In this document: piece by piece, positions 41,732-51,358 of the stretch
How positions within the stretch are numbered: position 1 is the stretch's first letter
Layout of the letters: the number at the start of each line of letters is the position of its first letter
Assembly (NCBI GenBank): GCA_018729555.1
Contig: JAHHQG010000032.1
Span: 1 to 64,000 of the forward strand
DNA: 64,000 nt
Reading direction: 5' to 3'
From: Clostridiales bacterium
GTDB taxonomy: Bacteria > Bacillota > Sulfobacillia > RBS10-35
Translations under genes and position numbers: made by a program
The notes under the pieces: generated by a model
The model's input: only the letters and a program-made list of their open reading frames with translations
Told to the model about the DNA's origin: nothing
Database searches by the model: none

Positions 41732-42751
41732 TTAAGCCCATCCCTGGGTGAAGAGGCGGTAGAGAAACCGCACCGTCACCACCAGGAATCCCAGGGCCGG
41801 AAGGGCCAGGAGCACCCCGAGAAAGCCGAAGAAGTGGCCCCCCAGAAGGAGGGCGAAGATGACCACCAGGGGGTGGAACCCCAGGGTGGTCCGCATGATG
41901 GCGGGCCCCATGATGGCCCCCTCCAGCTGCTGGATGACGAGAAACACCGCCGCCACCCAGAGGAGCTTCCCCGCGGACTGGCCGGCCGCCACCCAGAGGG
42001 CGGGCACCGCGCCGAGAAAGGGCCCCACGTAAGGGATGAGCTCCCCGATGGCGGCGGCCACCCCTAGAAGAAGCCAGTAGGGGAGGCCCAGGAGGGCCAT
42101 GGCGAGGGCCGTCAGGGTCCCCACCAGGATGCTAAGGAAGAACTGCCCCCGGATGTATCCCGCCAGCATCCGGTCCAGCTCCTGGACGTAGCGGAGGAAA
42201 AGGGTCCTTTGGCGGGTCGGGACCCAGCGCAGGAGCACCTGGCGAAACCGGGGCCAGTCGGCCAGCATGTAAAAGGCCACAAAGGGCGAGAGGAGAAGGA
42301 GAAAGAGGCTCTCCAGCAGGCGGTCCGCCTGCTCCAGCCGGGCTTTGACCCACCCCTCCACCCGCGCCTGCCAGATGGGAAGGCTCTCCCGGGCGGCATC
42401 GGCCACGGCCGGGGGAAGGCGCCCCGAGAGGGTTTGGATCTCCCGGAACCAAGGGGGGATGGATTGGGCGAAGGCCTCCATCTCCTCCCCCAGGGTGGGA
42501 AGCCAGAGAACCGCCAAAAGGGTGACGAGGCCTCCCAAAAGGAGAAAGAGGAGGGCCGTCGCCAGCCAGCGGGATAGGCCCTTTTGGTGCAGAAGGTTGA
42601 CGGCCGGCATGAAGAGAAAGGCCAAGGCGCCCCCCACCAGAAAGGGGAGGGGCACCGGCCACGATAGCCAGAGGAAAAGGGGCACCGCCAGGATGAGGAG
42701 CAGGGCCAGGATGCCCTGCATCCAGCGCTCCCTGGCTCCCAGCTCCTCCAT
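41732..42751 (-). CDS. AI-2E family transporter (PerM/YrrI-like)
   Basis: A 339-residue membrane protein with about eight helices. The C-terminal segments LPYWLLLGVAAAIGELIPYV, then GPFLGAVPA, and FLVIQQLEGAIMGPAIMRTT are the family signature. In B. subtilis the homologue YrrI lies next to alaS, as here. Substrates differ between members (autoinducer-2, Na+/H+ exchange), so none is assigned. It converges on uppP with 3 bp between stops. Confidence 0.92.
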   Translation of the reverse strand: MEELGARERWMQGILALLLILAVPLFLWLSWPVPLPFLVGGALAFLFMPAVNLLHQKGLSRWLATALLFLLLGGLVTLLAVLWLPTLGEEMEAFAQSIPPWFREIQTLSGRLPPAVADAARESLPIWQARVEGWVKARLEQADRLLESLFLLLLSPFVAFYMLADWPRFRQVLLRWVPTRQRTLFLRYVQELDRMLAGYIRGQFFLSILVGTLTALAMALLGLPYWLLLGVAAAIGELIPYVGPFLGAVPALWVAAGQSAGKLLWVAAVFLVIQQLEGAIMGPAIMRTTLGFHPLVVIFALLLGGHFFGFLGVLLALPALGFLVVTVRFLYRLFTQGWA

Positions 42752-42757
42752 GGGCCC

Positions 42758-42949
42758 TCAGGCCCTCAGGCTCTGCAGCGCCTGCCGCCAGCGGCTGTGG
42801 GTCCGCCGGAGGTGGTTCCTGGCCCGTCGGCCCCCCCGCTGCGCCATGCGCCACACCCTCGCCGTCCATGGCTGGTTTCGCCGGCGCCACCACCAGAGGG
42901 CTCCGGCCGTCAGGACCCCTCCGGCCAGCACCCCGTGCCAGAACCTCAT
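42758..42949 (-). CDS. Small Arg/Trp-rich membrane-anchored protein
   Basis: A 63-residue protein: a single helix at residues 5-20 (HGVLAGGVLTAGALWWW), then a strongly basic tail (RRRNQPWTARVWRMAQRG, GRRARNHLRRTHSRWRQ). It overlaps the zinc-ribbon gene start-stop by 4 bp and precedes the AI-2E transporter by 6 bp, so it is probably a real operon member. No family is recognised; the layout is like YtxH-type proteins. Confidence 0.55.
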   Translation of the reverse strand: MRFWHGVLAGGVLTAGALWWWRRRNQPWTARVWRMAQRGGRRARNHLRRTHSRWRQALQSLRA

Positions 42950-43140
42950 GTGCCCATCACCTCGCTAGCGGGGGGAACGGGGGGATCCAGGGGGATGAGC
43001 TCCCCTTCCTCATCGGGTCGATAGAGGGCCAGCTGCCCGTTCTTCCACGTGAACTCCACGCAGCATTCCCGGCAGAAGAACCCGTGCTGGCCCACCCGGC
43101 CCACATCCCTGGTCCCGCAGATGGGGCATTCCATCGCCAT
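42946..43140 (-). CDS. Small zinc-ribbon protein
   Basis: A 64-residue protein with two zinc knuckles, CPICGTRD and FFCRECCVEFTW, then an acidic-proline tail. The CxxC ... CxxC spacing is that of treble-clef/zinc-ribbon proteins found next to the PRC-barrel gene in related genomes. It may bind nucleic acid or a partner protein. The ATG is 10 bp after the PRC-barrel stop. Confidence 0.7.
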   Translation of the reverse strand: MAMECPICGTRDVGRVGQHGFFCRECCVEFTWKNGQLALYRPDEEGELIPLDPPVPPASEVMGT

Positions 43141-43150
43141 TCCCCCTCCT

Positions 43151-43654
43151 CTAGGTTTCCTCCGGCGAAACCTCTTTCATGCGCCGGACGAGAAGGATGT
43201 CCTCCTTTCCCAGGGCCAAGGACGCCTCCCGGGGCAAAAAGAAAGGACCCGCCAGGAGGTCGGCCAGGATCCCCCGGGAAAGGGCATACCCCGCCACACG
43301 GCCCGTCCTGGGGTGAAAGAAGATATCGTCCACCGTTCCCAAATCCCGCCCGCCCTCGTCCAGCGCTCGACGCCCCAAGAGCTTTCGGGCAGGCTCCAAA
43401 AGAGGCTCCAGCTTTTTTCCGCCGGTCTTCATGGCCACCCGCTTTCTCACCAGGATGGCGTCGGGGCCGAAGGCGAGGACCTCCTCCCGCGGCAAAAACC
43501 GCCGCGCCAAAAGGCCTCCGCCGTCCAAAAGAAGGGCCACCACCCGCTCCCCTTTCCGGTTGAGGAGGAGATCCTCCACCCGGCCCACAAAGGAAAAGGG
43601 CTCCTTCACGTAGACGGGGAGCCCGATGACCGCTTGGCGCCGAAGATAGCCCAT
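43151..43654 (-). CDS. PRC-barrel domain protein, YrrD-like
   Basis: A 167-residue protein with two PRC-barrel domains (about 5-75 and 85-165). The repeats share the core pattern GLPVYVKEPFSFVGRVEDLL and GRRALDEGGRDLGTVDDIFF. B. subtilis YrrD, also between mnmA and alaS, has the same double PRC-barrel. PRC-barrel domains occur in RNA-processing and photosynthetic proteins, and YrrD has no established role. Confidence 0.85.
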   Translation of the reverse strand: MGYLRRQAVIGLPVYVKEPFSFVGRVEDLLLNRKGERVVALLLDGGGLLARRFLPREEVLAFGPDAILVRKRVAMKTGGKKLEPLLEPARKLLGRRALDEGGRDLGTVDDIFFHPRTGRVAGYALSRGILADLLAGPFFLPREASLALGKEDILLVRRMKEVSPEET

Positions 43655-43687
43655 GGGACCATCGCCCCTAAGCCATAGGCTTTTCCG

Positions 43688-44818
43688 TCAGGAGCCGGAC
43701 AACACCGTTACCTTCTGGGCCGGGTGGGGAAGGGCGGCGGCGATGGTGGCGCCCCCCAAGACTTCATCGCCCATGTAGAAGACGGCCGCCTGACCGGGGG
43801 TCACCGCCCGGGCCGGCTCGTGGAACCGGAGGCGCACCCGCGTTCCCTCCACCTCCACGATGGAGGCGGGCCGCGGCTCGCCGCGATAGCGGATGCGCAC
43901 CTCCACCCGCAGGGGAAGCTTCTCCTTGAGCTCCTCCTCCGTCATGGCCACCAGGTGAAGGTCTTCGGCGATGAGGCCGTCCCGGTAGAGGTATTCTTCG
44001 GGCCCCACCCACACTTCGTTGGCGGCTTCATCCAGGTGAACCACATAGAGGGGTTCCCCCGCCGCCACCCCCAGGCCCCTTCGCTGCCCCACGGTGTAAT
44101 GGGCGATGCCCCGGTGGGTCCCCAGGACCTCCCCGTTCACGTGGCGGATGATCCCTTCCCGGAGGGCCTCGGGATGGCGCCGCCCCACCTCTTCGGCATA
44201 CTTCCCCGTCGCCACAAAGCAGAGCTCCTGGCTGTCGGGCTTAAAGGCCGTGTGGAGGCGGCGCTCCGCCGCCATCCGGCGCACCTCGTCCTTGGTGAAG
44301 TTCCCCAGGGGGAAGAGGGCCCGGGCCAGCTGCTCCTGGGAGATGGCGTAGAGGGCGTAGCTCTGGTCTTTGCGCTGATCCACCGCCTTCAAAAGGTGCC
44401 AGCGGCCATCCCGCCACTCCTTGCGGGCGTAGTGGCCGGTGGCCACGTAGTCGGCCCCCAGCTCCAGGGCCCGCTCCAGGAAGGCATCAAACTTGATGAA
44501 GCGGTTGCAGAGGACGCACGGGTTGGGGGTCTTCCCCCTGGCGTACTGGAGGGCGAAGGGCCGCACCACGTGGGCTTCGAACTCCTGGCGGAGGTTCAGG
44601 ACATAGTAGGGGATCCCCAGGCGGAAGGCCACCGCCCGGGCATCGAAAACCGCCCCCAGGCCGCAGCAGCCCCCCCGCTCCTGGATGACCCCCGGCTCTT
44701 CTTCCGGCCAGAGGTTCAAGGTCACGCCGATGACCTCGTACCCTTCCTCCAGGAGAAGGGCTGCCGCCAGGGAGCTGTCGACACCCCCGCTCATGCCGAC
44801 CACCACGCGGCCCTTCAT
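43688..44818 (-). CDS. mnmA: tRNA-specific 2-thiouridylase MnmA
   Basis: A 376-residue enzyme. The PP-loop is GMSGGVDSSLAAALLLEEG (about 8-26), the first catalytic Cys lies in TPNPCVLCNRFIKF (about 100), the second in DSQELCFVATG (about 197), and the C-terminal barrel is present. MnmA puts sulfur on U34 of tRNA Lys, Glu and Gln with sulfur from a cysteine desulfurase. The desulfurase gene directly upstream overlaps it by 4 bp, giving a natural enzyme pair. Confidence 0.96.
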   Translation of the reverse strand: MKGRVVVGMSGGVDSSLAAALLLEEGYEVIGVTLNLWPEEEPGVIQERGGCCGLGAVFDARAVAFRLGIPYYVLNLRQEFEAHVVRPFALQYARGKTPNPCVLCNRFIKFDAFLERALELGADYVATGHYARKEWRDGRWHLLKAVDQRKDQSYALYAISQEQLARALFPLGNFTKDEVRRMAAERRLHTAFKPDSQELCFVATGKYAEEVGRRHPEALREGIIRHVNGEVLGTHRGIAHYTVGQRRGLGVAAGEPLYVVHLDEAANEVWVGPEEYLYRDGLIAEDLHLVAMTEEELKEKLPLRVEVRIRYRGEPRPASIVEVEGTRVRLRFHEPARAVTPGQAAVFYMGDEVLGGATIAAALPHPAQKVTVLSGS

Positions 44819-45996
44819 CGCATCACCTCCCGGCGGCGGGCCCGCTCCACCTGGTCTTCCCAGGTTTGGGCCACCACCGCCACTGCCCGCCGGATCTCTT
44901 CCTCCGTCGTCGGCCGCCCGATGGAAAAGCGGAAGGACCGGGCGGCTTCCTCTTCCGAAATCCCCATGGCCAGGAGCACATGGCTGGGCTCCAGGCTTCC
45001 CGCCGTGCAGGCCGACCCGGTGGATAGGCAGATGCCCGCCATGTCCAGGGCCAGGAGGAAGCTCTCCCCCCTCACCGCCGGAAAGGCGATGTTCAAGAGG
45101 CCCGGCAGGCGAAGGCTTTCATCCCGGGGGCCGTGGACCCGGGCGCTGGGGATGGCGGAAAGCAGCCCGTCTTCCAGCTTCTTCCGGAGCTCCCGGATCC
45201 CCTCGTGTCCGCCCCGCTCCAAGAAAGTCTGGGCCAAAAGGCAAGCTTCCCCAAAGCCCACGGCCCCCGGCACGTTCTCCGTCCCCGGCCGCCAAGCCCG
45301 CTCCTGACCCCCTCCGTAAAAGAGGGGGACGAGGCGCTTTCCGGCTGCCACGTAGAGGGCCCCCATGCCCTTGGGGCCGTAGATCTTGTGACTGGAGATG
45401 CTGAGGAAATCCACCCCCCAGCGGCTGACGGAAAAGGGAAGCTGCCCCGCCATCTGGACGGCATCGCAATGGACCCAGGCCCCCACCCCATGGGAAAGGG
45501 CCACCACCTCTTCGATGGGCTGCAGGGCTCCCGTCTCGTTGTTGGCCGCCATGACGGCCACCAGGGCCACCTGCCGGTCCAAGAGCTCCCGGAGGGCCTC
45601 CAGGCGGATGCGGCCCTCCCCGTCCACCGGGATGACATCCACCTGGATGCCTTCCGCCCGGAGGGCCCGGGCTGCCTCCAGGACCGAGGGGTGCTCCACC
45701 GCCGACACCAGAAGACGGGTTCGCCCCTCTTTCTTCCGCGCCCTCACGGCCCCCTGGACGGCCAGCTGGTTGGCTTCCGTCCCGCCGCTGGTGAAGAGGA
45801 TCTGGGAGTAGTGATCCGCCCCCAGGAAAGACGCCACCCGTTCCCGGGCCTCATCCAGCGCCTGGCGGGCTCGCCGCCCCTCCTGGTGGAGGCTCGACGG
45901 GTTCCCCCAGTAAAGTTCCATGGCCATGGCCACGGCCCGCTGCACCCGCGGGTCCACAGGGGAGGTGGCAGCATAATCGAGGTAAATGGGCTTCAT
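44815..45996 (-). CDS. iscS: Cysteine desulfurase (NifS/IscS family)
   Basis: A 393-residue PLP enzyme. Marks are IYLDYAATSPVDPRV at the start, the cofactor Lys in SISSHKIYGPKGMGALYV (about 200), and the active Cys in STGSACTAGSLEPSHVLLAM (about 325). It releases sulfur from cysteine as a persulfide for tRNA thiolation and Fe-S clusters. The ATG at 45996 overlaps the end of the Rrf2 gene by 4 bp. The order rrf2-iscS-mnmA equals cymR/yrzC-yrvO-mnmA of B. subtilis. Confidence 0.95.
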   Translation of the reverse strand: MKPIYLDYAATSPVDPRVQRAVAMAMELYWGNPSSLHQEGRRARQALDEARERVASFLGADHYSQILFTSGGTEANQLAVQGAVRARKKEGRTRLLVSAVEHPSVLEAARALRAEGIQVDVIPVDGEGRIRLEALRELLDRQVALVAVMAANNETGALQPIEEVVALSHGVGAWVHCDAVQMAGQLPFSVSRWGVDFLSISSHKIYGPKGMGALYVAAGKRLVPLFYGGGQERAWRPGTENVPGAVGFGEACLLAQTFLERGGHEGIRELRKKLEDGLLSAIPSARVHGPRDESLRLPGLLNIAFPAVRGESFLLALDMAGICLSTGSACTAGSLEPSHVLLAMGISEEEAARSFRFSIGRPTTEEEIRRAVAVVAQTWEDQVERARRREVMR

Positions 45997-46454
45997 AGCA
46001 CCGCCCGCATCTCCGCCCAGGCTTTCTTCGCCTGGCGATCCTGTTCCACCAGATCCTTCAAGGTGATGTGATCCACCACGCCTTCGATGGCCCGGCGGAC
46101 TTTCACCCACACATCCTGGGCCACGCAGGGCCAGCTGTCCCCGCAGTAGCGGATGGCGTACTCGGGACCGTGGAGGGCGCATTCCGTGGGCGCGATGGGC
46201 CCTTCCAGGGCCCTTAGGATATCCCCCACGGAAATATCCTCCGGCGGTCGGGCCAGGACGTACCCTCCCTGCGCGCCGCGGATGCTTTTCACCAGGCCCG
46301 CCCGGCGCAAGGTGCCGAAAAGCTGCTCCAAGTAATGCTCCGAGAGGTTTTGGGCCTGGGCGATGGTGCGAAGGGCCACCGGCCCTTCCCCGTGCCGCAA
46401 GGCCAGTTCAAAGAGCGCTTTGGTGCCGTACCGGCCCTTCGTCGTGATGTACAT
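45993..46454 (-). CDS. Rrf2-family transcriptional regulator (IscR/CymR type)
   Basis: A 153-residue winged-helix regulator. The N-terminal HTH is TTKGRYGTKALFELALRHGE with QNLSEHYLEQLFGTLRRAGL, and RGAQGGYVLARPPEDI forms the wing. Residues 98-120 have three cysteines (ECALHG, IRYCGDSWPC), compatible with an Fe-S cluster as in IscR, whereas CymR lacks them. It probably controls its own operon in response to Fe-S or cysteine status. Confidence 0.9.
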   Translation of the reverse strand: MYITTKGRYGTKALFELALRHGEGPVALRTIAQAQNLSEHYLEQLFGTLRRAGLVKSIRGAQGGYVLARPPEDISVGDILRALEGPIAPTECALHGPEYAIRYCGDSWPCVAQDVWVKVRRAIEGVVDHITLKDLVEQDRQAKKAWAEMRAVL

Positions 46455-46502
46455 AAGCCTCCCCCACGATCATGAATTCCGGGTTATTGCCCTGGATTTA
46501 TC

Positions 46503-46976
46503 CTATGCGCCGGAGGAAAAGGGGTCAAGAAAAACCATGAGGGTCCCCAGGGCGAAGAAGGGCGCAAAGGGAAGGCTGTCCTTTCGTGAAATTTTTTTCA
46601 TGAGAAGGAGGAGAAGGGCCGTCAAGCCTCCGAGGAAAAACGCCCACAGGACGGCGGCAAGCCCCGCTTCCGGTCCCAAAAACGCCCCCAGGACCCACCC
46701 CAGCTTCACATCCCCCATGCCCAGCTGGCCGCGGCTCAAAAGGTGCAGAGCGAGGAGAAGGAAGAAGACCAAAAGACTTCCTTTGAGACTGGTCCACAAG
46801 AAGGATTTTCCCCCCATGAAGGCGAAGGTGAAGGCCAAAAGAGCACCGATGAGGGTCAGAAGATTGGGAATGCGGCGCTGCCTCAGATCCGTTACGCTGG
46901 CCACCGCCAAAACCCCCACCAGCGCTGCCAGTTGTCCCACCCCCCAGGGCCAGGGCAATTCCAGGGGCGTCGACAA
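46503..46976 (-). CDS. A24-type prepilin peptidase
   Basis: A 157-residue membrane aspartyl protease without the N-terminal methylase domain of PilD. The catalytic Asp residues are in ASVTDLRQRRIPN (about 28) and GQLGMGDVKLGWVLG (about 85). About five helices. Such short enzymes (TadV/CpaA type) process Flp pilins, and a Flp-like protein is encoded at 22302. The start is TTG 46976; the gene is divergent from the GGDEF gene. Confidence 0.85.
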   Translation of the reverse strand: MSTPLELPWPWGVGQLAALVGVLAVASVTDLRQRRIPNLLTLIGALLAFTFAFMGGKSFLWTSLKGSLLVFFLLLALHLLSRGQLGMGDVKLGWVLGAFLGPEAGLAAVLWAFFLGGLTALLLLLMKKISRKDSLPFAPFFALGTLMVFLDPFSSGA

Positions 46977-47113
46977 AGGGACCCACCTGCCTCTCGCCTT
47001 GGTCAGCCTATAATGGACAAGACGGATCTTCGGGGCGAGCCCTACCCTTTCCTTCTCCGCCGCGTAAACCTTTGGGCGGCGGCCCTCGATTCAATGAAGT
47101 AAGGAGAGCCAAA

Positions 47114-48328
47114 ATGTCCAGATGGGTGCGGCCGATGTACACAATCGTCCTGGTGGTCCTGGCCGCCGCGGGCTGGGGTTGGGCGGGGCTGCCGGCCTTT
47201 GATGCCGCGCTCCTCTTCCTGGTCCTGGGCATTATCCTCTTGGACGCCTACCACCTGCTCCTCCCGGGAGGCCTCACCTATTCCCTTACCCTCCCCCTGG
47301 TGGTGGCGGGCGTCGCCCACAGCGGCCCCGGAACCGCCCTCTTCCTGGCGATGGCCGACGGCCTGGTGCGCATCGTCATGAACCCCAAGTGGTCGTGGAC
47401 CAGGCGGATCATCGGCCTCAGCCAGGCGACGGTGGCGGGGGCGCTGGCCGCGTGGGTTTACCTCCAGGTGCCGCCGTCCCTCTCGGTCGTGGCGGGAGGC
47501 CTGGCGGGTGCCGCCTTTCTCGCGGCCAACGTCACCTTGGTGGTCCTCATGGTCCTCACCGACCCCGACCCTTCCCCCCGGCTGCGCCTCCGCCCCGCCC
47601 TGAGGGCCACCTTCCAGCTGCAGCTCCTGGAGGTGGTGGGGTCTGCCGTGATGGCCTATGAGATGGCCCAGGGCCACTTCCCCCTGGTGGCCCTTCTCCT
47701 GGTGATGCTGTTCGCCTTCAGCCTCACCTCTCACCAGCTGGTCCTCGCCCGCTTCGAATCCCGGCAGGATCGCCTGACGAAGGTCTGGAACCTCCGGGGC
47801 TTTGCCGACGACATGCAGATCAGCCTGGATCTCTATCACCAGACGAAAAAACCCTTTGGCCTCATCCTCATGGACATCGACGCCTTCAAGAGCATCAACG
47901 ACACCTACGGCCACGATGCCGGCAACGACGTCCTGCAGGTGGTGGCCCAGCGCCTCCGCCACCATGTCCGCCCCGGCGACGGGGTCTACCGCATCGGGGG
48001 GGAAGAGTTCGCCATCATCCTCCCCGATATCCAGCGGGCCCCTTTAGACGAGCGGATGCGCCACCTCCAGGAGGCCGTCCGCCGGGAACCCATCGCCCTA
48101 ACCGACGGAACTTCCCTCGAGGTAACGGTGTCGGCAGGAGCCGCCTGGTGCCCCGAGGACGGCACCGACTACGAATCCCTCTTCCGCCGCGCCGACCAGG
48201 CCCTCTACCGCGCCAAGGAGCGCTACTACGCCCAGCTCCGCCTGGAGCCGCGGGGGGAGACCCGCGGCGACACCACCCCTCTCCTCACCTCCGAACCCGA
48301 TCCGGGGCTCCACTATCAGGCGCGGTAA
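47114..48328 (+). CDS. Membrane diguanylate cyclase (GGDEF)
   Basis: A 404-residue protein. Six to seven helices occupy residues 5-215, an integral sensory region without a large extracytoplasmic loop. The GGDEF domain follows: [38 protein letters not shown] and the active-site variant GGEEF in [12 protein letters not shown]. It should make cyclic di-GMP; no RxxD inhibitory site is obvious before GGEEF. ATG 47114 has AAGGAG upstream. The end overlaps the convergent aldolase gene by 13 bp. Confidence 0.9.
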   Translation: MSRWVRPMYTIVLVVLAAAGWGWAGLPAFDAALLFLVLGIILLDAYHLLLPGGLTYSLTLPLVVAGVAHSGPGTALFLAMADGLVRIVMNPKWSWTRRIIGLSQATVAGALAAWVYLQVPPSLSVVAGGLAGAAFLAANVTLVVLMVLTDPDPSPRLRLRPALRATFQLQLLEVVGSAVMAYEMAQGHFPLVALLLVMLFAFSLTSHQLVLARFESRQDRLTKVWNLRGFADDMQISLDLYHQTKKPFGLILMDIDAFKSINDTYGHDAGNDVLQVVAQRLRHHVRPGDGVYRIGGEEFAIILPDIQRAPLDERMRHLQEAVRREPIALTDGTSLEVTVSAGAAWCPEDGTDYESLFRRADQALYRAKERYYAQLRLEPRGETRGDTTPLLTSEPDPGLHYQAR

Positions 48329-49350
48329 GCTTCCCTCATCCGGCGGAGAGCCTCATCCACATCCTCCCGGCTGACGTCCTTGTGGGTCACCAGGCGGATG
48401 AAGCGGGGCCCCAGGGCCGAGACCTTCACCCCCGCCGCCTCAAAGCGGGCGCTCAAGGCCGGGGCCTCCAGATCCTCCCGGGTCACCGTCACCTTCACGA
48501 TGTTGGTCTGCACCGTGGAAAGGTCCACCTCAAGGCCCGGCCAGGCGGCCAGCTCCTCCGCCAGAATCCGGGCATGGCGGTGGTCTTCTTCCAGCCGGTC
48601 CACCATCTCTCGGAGGGCCACCAGCCCTGCCGCCGCCAGGATCCCCGCCTGGCGCATGCCGCCCCCCAGAAGCTTTCGCCACCGCCTGGCCTCTTGGATG
48701 AGCTCCCGGCTCCCCGCCAGGAGGGACCCCACCGGCGCCGCCAGCCCTTTGCTGAGGGAGACCATCACCGTGTCGAAGGGAGCCGCCAGATGGGAAGGTT
48801 TCACCTTTAGGGCCACCGCCGCATTGAAGAGGCGGGCGCCGTCCAAGTGGAGGGCCAGCCCCAGGCGACGGGCGGCCGCCGCCACCTCTTCGGTCTCTTC
48901 CCGCGTCCACACCACCCCGCCTGCCCGGTTGTGGGTGTTCTCCAGGCAGAGAAGCCTCGGCCGGGGCCGGTGGATGTCGGGGGCCTCGTGGAGAGCCTCC
49001 AGGTCCTTGACCCCGAACTTTCCCTTATCTCCAAAGATCAGCCGGGGCTGGACCTGGGCCAGGGCCCCCAAACCCCCCACTTCGTACCAGTAGATGTGGC
49101 TTTCCGCCTCCAGCCAGACTTCGTCGCCCCTCCGGGTGTGGAGCAAAAGGGCGATTTGATTCCCCATGGTGCCGCTGGGCACAAAGAGGGCCGCTTCCTT
49201 CCCCAAAAGGTCGGCCGCTTCCTCCTCCAGCCGGTTGACGGTGGGATCTTCGCCGTAGACGTCGTCCCCCACCTCGGCTTCCGCCATGGCCTTTCGCATG
49301 GCGGGCGTCGGGGTGGTGACGGTATCGGACCGCAGATCGATGGGACGCAA
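48316..49350 (-). CDS. Low-specificity L-threonine aldolase
   Basis: A 344-residue fold type I PLP enzyme of the beta-eliminating lyase family. Marks are [20 protein letters not shown] at the start, [16 protein letters not shown], and the PLP Lys in [20 protein letters not shown] (about 200). It cleaves threonine or allo-threonine to glycine and acetaldehyde. The length is normal. It is divergent from the EamA transporter gene by 32 bp. Confidence 0.93.
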   Translation of the reverse strand: MRPIDLRSDTVTTPTPAMRKAMAEAEVGDDVYGEDPTVNRLEEEAADLLGKEAALFVPSGTMGNQIALLLHTRRGDEVWLEAESHIYWYEVGGLGALAQVQPRLIFGDKGKFGVKDLEALHEAPDIHRPRPRLLCLENTHNRAGGVVWTREETEEVAAAARRLGLALHLDGARLFNAAVALKVKPSHLAAPFDTVMVSLSKGLAAPVGSLLAGSRELIQEARRWRKLLGGGMRQAGILAAAGLVALREMVDRLEEDHRHARILAEELAAWPGLEVDLSTVQTNIVKVTVTREDLEAPALSARFEAAGVKVSALGPRFIRLVTHKDVSREDVDEALRRMREAYRA

Positions 49351-49382
49351 AACGGATCTCTCCTTCGCATAGGTCTCTAAGC

Positions 49383-50228
49383 GTGCTGGCCTGGGCTTTC
49401 GTCTTCCTGCGGCTCTTCGCCATCGGGGCGGAACGGGCCCTTTTAAAACGCTTGGGGAACCGCAGCCCCCATGGCCTCATCCCCGCCTTCTGGTTCTTCG
49501 CCCTCCCGGCCCTGGCCCTCCTCCCCTGGGGGTGGACCCTCTCCGCCAAAGGGGTTCCGTCGGGCGTTCTCCTGGCCCTGGCGACGGCCCTTTACATCCG
49601 GGCCCTGAGGGAAGGGGAGCTCTCTCGGCTGGCCCCCCTCAGCAGCCTGAGCTACGGGTTTCTCTTCCTCATGGATCTTCTCCTGGGAAAGGGGAAGGCC
49701 TGGGGCGCTCCTTCCCTCCTGGGGCTTCTTTTGATCATGGGAGGATCGGCATCCCTCTACCCCAAAGGGCCTTCGTCCCTCCTCTTCCTCCCCCGGCTGG
49801 GCAATCTTCCCGGAGGAAAACCCATGCTCCTTTACGCCTTCCTCCTCGCAACCCAGCGCCAGGTGGATGCCAAGCTTGTCCCGGGGGAAGATCCCCTTTC
49901 CTACAGCGCCTCCGCCTTCCTTACGGTGGCGGTGCTCCTCGGGCTTCTCCTGGGAAGCCGCCATGACCTTCCCCTGGCGGTGGCCTTCGCCCGCCGGAAC
50001 ATCTTCCTCTTGGTGGCGGCGGGCGGCAACAACCTCCTCACCTTCCTCCTCGCCCTCTGGGCCCTCCCCTCCGTGCCCCTCTCCCTCCAGGAACCCCTCA
50101 TGGCCCTCTCCCACGGCGTGACGGCCCTTTTGGCCCGCCTCTTCTTCGGGGAAGACCTCCGGGGACGCCTGGGGGGCATCGGGCTCATCATCCTAGGCTC
50201 CGCCCTGATCCTGGGAGACCCCCGGTAA
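49383..50228 (+). CDS. EamA-like (DMT superfamily) transporter
   Basis: A 281-residue protein with about ten helices in two halves, ending with [20 protein letters not shown] and [20 protein letters not shown], the typical EamA closing motif. The direction and substrate are not predictable. The GTG at 49383 is the only good start. Its last 36 bp overlap the convergent SpoIIP-like gene, an unusually long convergent overlap. Confidence 0.8.
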   Translation: MLAWAFVFLRLFAIGAERALLKRLGNRSPHGLIPAFWFFALPALALLPWGWTLSAKGVPSGVLLALATALYIRALREGELSRLAPLSSLSYGFLFLMDLLLGKGKAWGAPSLLGLLLIMGGSASLYPKGPSSLLFLPRLGNLPGGKPMLLYAFLLATQRQVDAKLVPGEDPLSYSASAFLTVAVLLGLLLGSRHDLPLAVAFARRNIFLLVAAGGNNLLTFLLALWALPSVPLSLQEPLMALSHGVTALLARLFFGEDLRGRLGGIGLIILGSALILGDPR

Positions 50229-50936
50229 GGGAAGGCCGGGAAGGACCTGAAGGAGGAGATCCACCGCCCGGCGCACCTCCTCGGGCCGGCTCCCGTGGCC
50301 GCCGATCTCGATGAGGAGGGACGGGGGACCCACCTCCTGGTTGTAGGAGCCGGTCTTCACCCAGATCCCCCGCATGACCCGGGGAGCCTCCTCCTGGAGG
50401 CGCTCCGTCAGCCAGGCGGCCAGGTCCAAGTTCTCCCGCCAGGGATAGGGCTGAAGCGGCTTCGATCCCACCACCAATAGGAGGCGAGCCGTCGGCTCCC
50501 CGCGCCAGAGGGCGGTGGCATCTTCGTGGGCGAGGGCATCCCGGTGGACGTCGATGACGAGGTGGGGGCGGAGCTCTTCCACCCGCCGAAGCAAAAGGGG
50601 GCGGACATCCAGGTAAGGGCTGGAGGAACCGCCCGTCTCCCCCAGGGTTTCATCGTGAAAGACCGACCAGCCCTTTTCCCCGAGGCCCTTGGCCAGGAGC
50701 CGGGCCGCCGCCACCACGTGGCAAGGGCCCTCGTCGCCCTTGCGGCAGTCGTAGGTTTCGTACCGGTGGGTGCTGATGATCAGCACCCTGGGATAGCCCT
50801 CGAGGGGCCCGTAGTGGCGAAGGATCCCCGCCTCCACTCGCCCCACCTCCCTTCCCCCAAGGCTGCAGCCCTGAAACACCATGGCCACCGCCAGGAAAAG
50901 AAGGAGTCCAACCCCTTCCCTTGGCCCCACCTTCAC
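50193..50936 (-). CDS. SpoIIP-like amidase lipoprotein
   Basis: A 247-residue protein with a lipoprotein-type signal (LLLFLAVAMVFQGC). The body matches the SpoIIP fold: ISTHRYETYDC, then LVIDVHRDALAHE, LLLVVGSKPL and GSYNQEVGPPSLLIEIGGHG. The conserved His, Arg and Glu residues fit an N-acetylmuramoyl-L-alanine amidase. SpoIIP, with SpoIID and SpoIIM, drives engulfment in sporulation. It is shorter than B. subtilis SpoIIP and lacks its N-terminal extension, so a paralogue is possible. It lies 21 bp after panD on the same strand. Confidence 0.75.
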   Translation of the reverse strand: MKVGPREGVGLLLFLAVAMVFQGCSLGGREVGRVEAGILRHYGPLEGYPRVLIISTHRYETYDCRKGDEGPCHVVAAARLLAKGLGEKGWSVFHDETLGETGGSSSPYLDVRPLLLRRVEELRPHLVIDVHRDALAHEDATALWRGEPTARLLLVVGSKPLQPYPWRENLDLAAWLTERLQEEAPRVMRGIWVKTGSYNQEVGPPSLLIEIGGHGSRPEEVRRAVDLLLQVLPGLPLPGVSQDQGGA

Positions 50937-50957
50937 ATGAAGACCCCTGGAGGAGCT

Positions 50958-51356
50958 TTATGCGGAAGGCGCCGGAAAGCTCACGAAGGGCTCCTCATGG
51001 GTGCGGATGGAAGTGATGCGGTTCTCGTCATCCACGAAGACCACCCGCGGCCGGAAATCCTTCAGCTCCTCATCGGAAAAGAGGCCCAGGGAAAGGATGA
51101 TCACCTTGTCCCCCGGCTGGAACCGGCGGGCCGGCGGGCCGTTGAGGCAGATGTCCCCCCCGCCCCGGGGCCCCGGGATGGCGTAGGTCTGCCAGAGGTC
51201 GCCGGTGCTGAGGTTGGTGATCTGCACCATCTCGAAGGGCAGGATCTGGGCGGCCTCCATCAGCTCCTGGTCGATGGTGATGCTCCCGATGTAGTGGAGG
51301 TCCGCCTGGGTCACCGTGGCCCGGTGGATCTTTCCCTTGCAGAGGGTCCGCAGCAC
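50958..51356 (-). CDS. panD: Aspartate 1-decarboxylase (PanD family)
   Basis: A 132-residue pyruvoyl enzyme precursor. The self-cleavage site is Gly-Ser in DLHYIGSITIDQELMEAA, and LCKGKIHRATVTQADL and RRFQPGDKVIILS are conserved. PanD makes beta-alanine for pantothenate. GTG 51356 has AAAGGAGG upstream and lies 2 bp after the Sat-like stop. No panB or panC is nearby, and its place behind ComA and Sat-like genes permits the speculation that it acts on a sulfo-analogue of aspartate such as cysteate; nothing in the sequence proves this. Confidence 0.9.
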   Translation of the reverse strand: MLRTLCKGKIHRATVTQADLHYIGSITIDQELMEAAQILPFEMVQITNLSTGDLWQTYAIPGPRGGGDICLNGPPARRFQPGDKVIILSLGLFSDEELKDFRPRVVFVDDENRITSIRTHEEPFVSFPAPSA

Positions 51357-51358
51357 CC

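Noticed and set aside
46455-46500. Possible Rrf2 operator (CCAGGGCAATAACCCGG) upstream of the regulator gene
   Set aside because: The inverted symmetry is poor (several mismatched positions), so it is not listed as a site.
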